Shown here in pieces: positions 6,141-10,748 of a DNA stretch of 10,748 bases. Each line of letters opens with the position of its first letter. Position 1 is the stretch's first letter. The notes beneath the pieces were generated by a model. That model had not been told where the DNA came from and did no database searches. It saw only the letters and a list, made by a program, of their open reading frames with translations. The stretch covers positions 1-10,748 of the forward strand of contig MHER01000034.1 in assembly GCA_001805205.1 (NCBI GenBank), written 5' to 3'. The stretch comes from Nitrospirae bacterium RIFCSPLOW2_12_42_9. GTDB taxonomy: Bacteria; Nitrospirota; 9FT-COMBO-42-15; HDB-SIOI813. Both the position numbers and the translations under genes were made by a program.

Positions 6141-8942
6141 TTAACCGGTTCTTAGCACATCTGCACAACGACTGCATACCGTGGGATGTTCCTTATCATT
6201 GCCAACTGATTCACTGTAATTCCAGCAGCGTTCACATTTGTTTCCTCCTGCACGGGTGACAATAACTCCTAACCCCTCTATTTCCTTGCTCTGGAAGGCA
6301 TTCCTGGGAATAACATCTTCCTTAATACTGACTGACGATACAATAAAGAAAGAGGTAAGCTCTCCTTCAGATGCCTTTAGAAAATTGTGCAGCTCATGAC
6401 CTGCGAATATTTCAACATGAGCCTCAAGTGAATGTCCTATCAGGCGGTCTTTTCTTGCACTCTCAAGGGCCCTGGCTACTTCACCTCTTATATTAATCAG
6501 CCTCTCCCATTTTGCCTCGAGCCCTTCATCGCAGTAAATCTTCTCTACTTCAGGGAATAATTCCATATGCACACTCTCTTCATCGCCTGTAACTTTAACA
6601 ATGTAACTCCATGCCTCATCAGACGTAAAAGATAGTACTGGTGCCATGAGTCTGACCATGGCCTTCAGTATTTGATAAATAGTACGCTGTGCAGCACGTC
6701 TGTCAGGAGAATCTTTATGGAATGTATAAAGGCGATCTTTAAGTATATCAAGATAAAGAGAGCTCATATCCACAACACAGAAATTGTGGAGTGAATGAAA
6801 GACAATATGAAACTCGAAATCACTGTAGCCCTTATCTATGCGGCTTATAAGCCTCTGGAGCCTGAGTAGCGCCCATCTGTCGATCTCAAGGAGTTTGTCA
6901 TCTGATACCCAGTGGATCTTTGGATCAAAATCATAGAGATTTCCGAGGAGAAATCTGCATGTGTTCCTTATCCGCCTGTAAGCCTCTGTCAACTGTATGA
7001 GTATCTCTCTTGATATCCTAATATCCTCTCTGTAATCCTCTGCTGCTACCCAGAGCCTCAATATCTCGGCACCATGCTGATTGATAACCTCCTGCGGAGA
7101 GATTACATTGCCTGCCGATTTGGACATCTTTCTTCCACTCCCATCCACAACAAAACCATGCGTAAGGACTGCCCTGTATGGTGCATCCCTTCCTGTTCCA
7201 ATGGCCTCAAGAAGTGAACTATGAAACCATCCCCTGTGCTGATCACTCCCTTCAAGATACATGTCAGCAGGCCAAGAAAGCCCTTCTCTCTGTTCAAGGA
7301 CAGCAGCATGGCTTACTCCTGAATCAAACCATACATCCAGTATGTCTGTCTCTCTCTCCCAATCTTTATTTTTACATTTTGGGCAGGAGATATCTTCAGG
7401 GAGAAGTTTCGAAGTGTCAGCAGAAAACCATATATCCGTACCCTCTGCTTCAACAAGATTTACAACATGATTTACAATATCAGTGTTAAGGAGTAGATGG
7501 CCGCATTTCCTGCATGTATAGGCTATGATGGGAACTCCCCACGTCCTCTGTCTTGAGATGCACCAGTCAGGCCGGACAGATATCATGCCTTTTATCCTGT
7601 CCATGCCCCACCTTGGTATCCAGTTCACAGATTCGATGGCATCCAATGCCCTTGACCGCAGGTTATCAGTCTCCATGGATATAAACCACTGTTCTGTTGC
7701 CCTGAAGATAACAGGTTTCTTGCAACGCCAGCAGTGTGGATATGAATGTGTGATAAGCTCTTCTTTGAGTAATACGCCGAGTTCTCTCATCTTCTGATTT
7801 ATTGCCTTGTTTGCCTCAAATACATGCATCCCTGCAAAGAATGGGACATCATCCATGAATTGACCCCTGCTGTTAACAGGGGAATATATATCAAGGCCAT
7901 ATTTCAGGGCCATTTCATAATCTTCCTCTCCATGGCCCGGGGCAGTATGAACACAGCCTGTGCCGGCATCATTAGTCACATGTTCCCCGGTTATGATTTT
8001 TACTTCCCGGTCAATAAACGGATGTTTGCAGATAATTCCCATATCCAGTTCAGCACCAGGCCAGGCCCCATCTGTTATTTCAAATTCGTCAGACTTGAAA
8101 CCAAATTTTTTCATACATGGCTCGATCAATTCTTGATTTAATATCAGGTCCCCTGCAGGGGTTTTTACAAGCCTATACCTGAGCATCGGGTGTAGTGCAA
8201 TTGCCAAATTTGCCGGAAGTGTCCATGGTGTAGTAGTCCAGATAACAAAATATGTGCCTTTTGCTGGGTTTACCGCAAATAGTCCCTGAGGGTTTATGAC
8301 CTTGAATTTCACGTAAATGGCGGGTGATTCTTTATCACTATACTCTACCTCTGCCTCTGCAAGGGCTGTCTCACAGGATGTGCACCATAACACAGGTTTT
8401 TTACTTTTATACACCCCGCCTCTTTCAACGAATTTTCCAAACTCCCTTACTATAGTGGCCTCATAAGAGTTGGTCATGGTCAGGTATGGTTGATCCCAGT
8501 CTCCAAATATACCGAGACGTTTGAATTCATCACGCTGGATGTTAACATATTTTTCTGCATATTCCCTGCATAGCCTCCTGATCTCAAGCCTGCTCATACC
8601 CCTTTTCTTTGCACCGAGGGATTTGTCCACCTGGTGTTCTATAGGAAGACCGTGACAGTCCCATCCAGGCACATAGGGCGCATCAAAACCCTCCATGGAT
8701 TTTGACTTGACTATAATGTCTTTTAAGATTTTATTCAGGGCATGGCCGATGTGAATGTTCCCATTTGCATAAGGAGGGCCATCGTGCAGGATATATTTTT
8801 TCTTACCTTTGTTCTTGTCTCTCAGTCTTTTGTAAATATTACGGGTTTTCCACCTTTCGAGTAAGACCTCTTCCATCTTTGTGAGGTTTGCCTTCATGGG
8901 AAAATCTGTCTTAGGGAGATTGAGCGTGTCTTTATAATCCAT
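6141..8942 (-). CDS. ileS: Isoleucyl-tRNA synthetase
   Basis: A 933-residue class I synthetase that charges tRNA-Ile and edits misactivated valine. Landmarks run in order: MDYKDTLNLPKTDFPM at the start, HDGPPYANGNIHIGHA with HIGH at 64-67, the editing domain with TTTPWTLPANLAIA and GTGCVHTAPGHGEEDY, DVWFDSGVSH, KMSKS at 605-609, and a C-terminal zinc finger with Cys903, Cys906, Cys923 and Cys926. This matches the standard bacterial E. coli-type enzyme (938 residues), not the eukaryote-like form linked to mupirocin resistance. I start at ATG 8942 because family members begin MDYKDTLNLP. The in-frame ATG at 8978 would add 12 residues but lies inside the predicted -10 box. AAGGA lies 11 bases before ATG 8942. 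It is the first gene of the operon with lspA, the TPR gene and rluD. The leader is too short for a T-box. Confidence 0.98.
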   Translation of the reverse strand: MDYKDTLNLPKTDFPMKANLTKMEEVLLERWKTRNIYKRLRDKNKGKKKYILHDGPPYANGNIHIGHALNKILKDIIVKSKSMEGFDAPYVPGWDCHGLPIEHQVDKSLGAKKRGMSRLEIRRLCREYAEKYVNIQRDEFKRLGIFGDWDQPYLTMTNSYEATIVREFGKFVERGGVYKSKKPVLWCTSCETALAEAEVEYSDKESPAIYVKFKVINPQGLFAVNPAKGTYFVIWTTTPWTLPANLAIALHPMLRYRLVKTPAGDLILNQELIEPCMKKFGFKSDEFEITDGAWPGAELDMGIICKHPFIDREVKIITGEHVTNDAGTGCVHTAPGHGEEDYEMALKYGLDIYSPVNSRGQFMDDVPFFAGMHVFEANKAINQKMRELGVLLKEELITHSYPHCWRCKKPVIFRATEQWFISMETDNLRSRALDAIESVNWIPRWGMDRIKGMISVRPDWCISRQRTWGVPIIAYTCRKCGHLLLNTDIVNHVVNLVEAEGTDIWFSADTSKLLPEDISCPKCKNKDWERETDILDVWFDSGVSHAAVLEQREGLSWPADMYLEGSDQHRGWFHSSLLEAIGTGRDAPYRAVLTHGFVVDGSGRKMSKSAGNVISPQEVINQHGAEILRLWVAAEDYREDIRISREILIQLTEAYRRIRNTCRFLLGNLYDFDPKIHWVSDDKLLEIDRWALLRLQRLISRIDKGYSDFEFHIVFHSLHNFCVVDMSSLYLDILKDRLYTFHKDSPDRRAAQRTIYQILKAMVRLMAPVLSFTSDEAWSYIVKVTGDEESVHMELFPEVEKIYCDEGLEAKWERLINIRGEVARALESARKDRLIGHSLEAHVEIFAGHELHNFLKASEGELTSFFIVSSVSIKEDVIPRNAFQSKEIEGLGVIVTRAGGNKCERCWNYSESVGNDKEHPTVCSRCADVLRTG

Positions 8943-8973
8943 AGTAACAAGAGTCCTTAATTTTACAAAGGCA

Positions 8974-9003
8974 ATCATAACACCTGCAATTATGCAGTGT
9001 CAA
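8974..9003 (-). promoter_or_regulatory. Promoter of the ileS operon
   Basis: On the minus strand a perfect TTGACA (9003-8998) is followed by an 18-base spacer and TATGAT (8979-8974, five of six). Transcription would start near 8967, leaving a leader of about 25 bases before ATG 8942. A second TTGACA lies 10 bases further upstream (9013-9008). The spacer holds the palindrome CTGCA-ATTA-TGCAG (8984-8997). Confidence 0.65.
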
Positions 9004-9015
9004 GGATTGTCAAGG
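8998..9015. repeat. Tandem 8-bp direct repeat within the divergent promoters
   Basis: TGTCAAGG occurs at 8998-9005 and again at 9008-9015, 10 bases apart start to start, about one helical turn. The first copy supplies the -35 of ileS (minus) and the second overlaps the -35 of the plus-strand gene. Spacing and position suit either a dimer-bound regulator site or simply two -35 boxes back to back. Confidence 0.5.
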
Positions 9016-9035
9016 CTTTTAGAATCATGTAATAT
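9007..9035 (+). promoter_or_regulatory. Promoter of the NTF2-like membrane protein gene
   Basis: TTGTCA (9007-9012, five of six) and TAATAT (9030-9035, four of six) are separated by the ideal 17 bases. Transcription would start near 9042, only about 8 bases before ATG 9050, so the mRNA would have almost no leader. This agrees with the absence of a Shine-Dalgarno sequence there. Confidence 0.5.
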
Positions 9036-9049
9036 TGTGCCTTATAGTT

Positions 9050-9502
9050 ATGAGGAACCTCAAAAAGATAATCATAGTTTTATTGATAATTATAATAGTA
9101 ATCGGAGGGGGAGTCTTTTATCTCGGCCTGACTGATTCACTGAAGATAAACAGGGTCATGGAGGGGGCAAAAAAGGGTATGGAAAAGGAAGATATCAATT
9201 TGCTCATGTCATATGTTTCCCATAAGTATATGGATGACTATGGATTTGATTATCCGATGGCAAGAAGGTTCATGTCCGGCCTGTTTAAAGATTTTGATAA
9301 TTTTGAAGTGACTATAGATAACCCTGTTATAAAGATTCAGGATGATGCAGCTACCATTCAGTTCTACTTATGGATATCAGTTGAATGGAATGGTTCCTCA
9401 GCGTATATTGTGGGTACAAACCGTGCAGGGGCCAATGTCCGTGCCCACCTGAAAAAAGAGTTTTTAAACTGGAAGGTGGTAAAGATAGAAGGGGTAAGAT
9501 AG
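9050..9502 (+). CDS. Small membrane-anchored protein with NTF2-like domain, function unknown
   Basis: A 150-residue protein. Residues 1-6 (MRNLKK) are basic, and 7-26 form one hydrophobic helix (IIIVLLIIIIVIGGG and onward) that acts as a signal anchor. There is no lipobox Cys after it, so it is not a lipoprotein. The rest should face the periplasm or outer side. The pattern of helix (RVMEGAKKGMEKEDINLLMSY), second helix (YPMARRFMSGLFKDF) and alternating strands ending in LNWKVVKIEGV is typical of NTF2/SnoaL-like folds, inferred from layout rather than a known family signature. ATG 9050 is chosen because the anchor starts there; an upstream in-frame TTG (9035) overlaps the -10 box. It diverges from ileS, and 63 AT-rich bases follow before the dehydrogenase. 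Confidence 0.75.
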   Translation: MRNLKKIIIVLLIIIIVIGGGVFYLGLTDSLKINRVMEGAKKGMEKEDINLLMSYVSHKYMDDYGFDYPMARRFMSGLFKDFDNFEVTIDNPVIKIQDDAATIQFYLWISVEWNGSSAYIVGTNRAGANVRAHLKKEFLNWKVVKIEGVR

Positions 9503-9553
9503 AGATAGATTTTTAATTCAATATATGCTATTTTTTGCATCTGAAGATAGATT

Positions 9554-9560
9554 GAGGTGA
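9554..9560 (+). promoter_or_regulatory. Ribosome binding site deciding the dehydrogenase start
   Basis: GAGGTGA lies 5 bases before ATG 9566. The in-frame GTG at 9557 that would give a three-residue extension is part of this Shine-Dalgarno itself, so the ATG is preferred. Confidence 0.75.
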
Positions 9561-9565
9561 ATATT

Positions 9566-10594
9566 ATGCGCGTTGCGATGTATTACAATAATAAAGATAT
9601 TCGTCTTGAGGAAATGCCTGTGCCGGAGATTGGCCCGGGTGAATTATTGATAAAGATTATCGCAAGCGGCATCTGTGGCAGTGACTTGATGGAGTGGTAC
9701 AGGATCCATAAGGCGCCTCTGGTGCTCGGACATGAGATCGCAGGTATGGTTGAGAAGATCGGGGATGGGGTAACGCAATATCGAAAGGGTGACAGGGTCT
9801 CTGCTTCTCACCATGTCCCATGTAATAATTGTCACTACTGTCTTAACGGTCATCATACTGTATGTGATATGCTGCGTAAAACAAAGTTCTATCCTGGTGG
9901 ATTTGCTGAGTATGTTTTACTGCCGGCCATTAACGTTGACCGCGGGGTATATACTTTACCGGATGAGGTTTCTTATGAAGATGGTTCGTTTGTCGAGCCG
10001 CTTGCCTGTGTCTTCCGGGGGCAGAGGCTTGCTGGTCTAAAGCCAGGGAGTTCAGTCCTTGTTATCGGGAGCGGCATCTCAGGCCTGCTGCATATACAGC
10101 TTGCCCAGGCGCTCGGGGCTGGCAGAATAGTGGCAACTGACATTAATGAATTCAGGCTGGATGCAGCAAAAAGGGCTGGAGCAAATTATACTATCAATGC
10201 ATTGGATTATTCAACGGAATTGCTAAGGGATATCAATGATGGAAGGCTTGCTGATCTTGTTATTATTTGTACCGGGGCGGCAACAGCTATAAATCAGGGA
10301 TTGGAATCTGTAGAGAGAGGCGGAACTATACTCTTTTTTGCAGCTACAGATAAAGGTGTCACTATACCAATATCATTTAATGACCTGCTGTTTCGTAATG
10401 AAGTAACACTGATGAGTTCCTATGCCGGTAATCGTGCAGACCACATGACAGCTCTCGATCTGATACGGAGCAAGAGGGTGCGCGTAAAGGAGTTGATAAC
10501 ACATAGATTAGACCTTGAAGAGACGGAACTCGGTTTTAAACTTGTTGCTGAAGGAAAGAATTCAATAAAGGTTATTATAGAACCTCAGAAATAG
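9566..10594 (+). CDS. Zinc-dependent medium-chain alcohol/polyol dehydrogenase
   Basis: A 342-residue cytoplasmic oxidoreductase of the medium-chain family, closest in style to sorbitol, threonine and related sugar-alcohol dehydrogenases. Catalytic zinc ligands are Cys37 (GICGSD), His56-Glu57 (LGHEIAG) and Glu144 (VEPLAC). Structural zinc ligands are Cys86, Cys89, Cys92 and Cys100. The Rossmann motif is GSGISG (168-173), and Asp192 at the end of the second strand (VATDIN) favours NAD over NADP. The substrate cannot be read from the sequence. Only 16 bases separate it from the LsrF-like aldolase/thiolase gene downstream, so it probably acts on a sugar-derived alcohol in the same short pathway. 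No strong promoter is evident in the 63-base gap upstream, so read-through from 9050-9502 is possible. Confidence 0.94.
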   Translation: MRVAMYYNNKDIRLEEMPVPEIGPGELLIKIIASGICGSDLMEWYRIHKAPLVLGHEIAGMVEKIGDGVTQYRKGDRVSASHHVPCNNCHYCLNGHHTVCDMLRKTKFYPGGFAEYVLLPAINVDRGVYTLPDEVSYEDGSFVEPLACVFRGQRLAGLKPGSSVLVIGSGISGLLHIQLAQALGAGRIVATDINEFRLDAAKRAGANYTINALDYSTELLRDINDGRLADLVIICTGAATAINQGLESVERGGTILFFAATDKGVTIPISFNDLLFRNEVTLMSSYAGNRADHMTALDLIRSKRVRVKELITHRLDLEETELGFKLVAEGKNSIKVIIEPQK

Positions 10595-10610
10595 AAAGGG
10601 GGATTTTACG

Positions 10611-10748
10611 ATGGACTGGGGGATGAAAAATCGTCTGGCGAGGATTATTAAAGAAGATGGCAGGTGCCTGTTTATGCCTATTGACCATGGGTATTTCCAG
10701 GGACCGACATCAAAACTGGAGAAACCGGCAGAGACAGTTAAACCCCTT
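10611..10748 (+). CDS. LsrF/DhnA-type class I aldolase or thiolase, N-terminal fragment
   Basis: An open frame of 46 codons runs off the right edge. AGAAAGGGGGA ends 7 bases before the ATG and is a strong ribosome binding site. The start MDWGMKNRLARI and the later DHGYFQGPTSKLE closely resemble, from memory, E. coli LsrF (DWGMQSRLSRI and DHGYFQGPTTGLE). LsrF is a class I aldolase-fold enzyme that transfers acetyl from phosphorylated AI-2 breakdown product to CoA, giving dihydroxyacetone phosphate and acetyl-CoA. Related proteins include DhnA-type fructose-bisphosphate aldolases, so the reaction is unresolved. The Schiff-base lysine lies outside the window. It follows the dehydrogenase gene by 16 bases on the same strand. 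Confidence 0.85.
   Translation, partial: MDWGMKNRLARIIKEDGRCLFMPIDHGYFQGPTSKLEKPAETVKPL

Noticed and set aside
7178..8141. Several plus-strand open frames of 69-105 codons within ileS
   Set aside because: All are antisense shadows of an intact, fully conserved ileS and look like random translation.
8943..8967. T-box or other riboswitch controlling ileS
   Set aside because: The predicted leader is about 25 bases, far too short for a T-box, and no specifier or antiterminator fold is visible.
8943..8978. Upstream ATG at 8978 as the ileS start
   Set aside because: The ATG lies inside the best -10 box, and family members begin at MDYKDTLNLP.
9503..9553. Possible operator ATGC-N7-GCAT before the dehydrogenase
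   Set aside because: Only four paired bases in an AT-rich spacer; this is expected by chance.

Overview
The window reads as chromosomal DNA of a free-living, moderately AT-rich bacterium. It carries housekeeping and signalling genes and no phage, plasmid, transposase, CRISPR or tRNA signatures. Several features fit a Nitrospirota or deltaproteobacterial-type anaerobe: a YfhL-type 2[4Fe-4S] ferredoxin, an HD-GYP protein, Arg-Arg repeat tails of the RRSGxDRR type, short GC-rich dispersed palindromes in an otherwise AT-leaning genome, and an ileS-lspA-TPR-rluD gene string. This placement is an inference from style and gene content, not a proven taxonomy.

Layout. Bases 1-107 are intergenic and rich in short palindromes. 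Bases 108-1391 (minus) hold hemL, complete in length but broken by one in-frame TAA at codon 60. A GC-rich palindrome at about 1396-1448 lies in its 5' leader and touches the Shine-Dalgarno sequence. Two plus-strand genes follow: a ferritin-like helical protein with an Arg-rich tail (1524-2144) and an HD-GYP domain protein (2222-3469). A hairpin at 3474-3529 appears to terminate transcription from both sides. On the minus strand, read right to left, is the run ileS (8942-6141), lspA (6140-5652), a seven-repeat TPR protein (5632-4850) and an RluD-type pseudouridine synthase (4821-3883). The first two abut and the later gaps are under 30 bases, so this looks like one operon. A ferredoxin (3801-3547) follows with its own promoter. 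A compact divergent promoter region at 8943-9049 serves ileS and a small membrane-anchored NTF2-like protein (9050-9502). At the right edge are a zinc-dependent medium-chain dehydrogenase (9566-10594) and the start of an LsrF/DhnA-type class I aldolase or thiolase (10611 to the edge), 16 bases apart and probably one pathway.

Functionally, the minus-strand operon combines tRNA charging, lipoprotein maturation and rRNA modification. The 1524-3469 pair suggests a sensory or cyclic-di-GMP module. The right-edge pair suggests catabolism of a sugar-like or phosphosugar substrate. I see no clear new multi-gene system. The best leads are the nonsense codon in hemL, the G-rich element over its ribosome binding site, the back-to-back ileS promoter region, the ferritin-like protein with the RR tail, and the dehydrogenase/LsrF-like pair.
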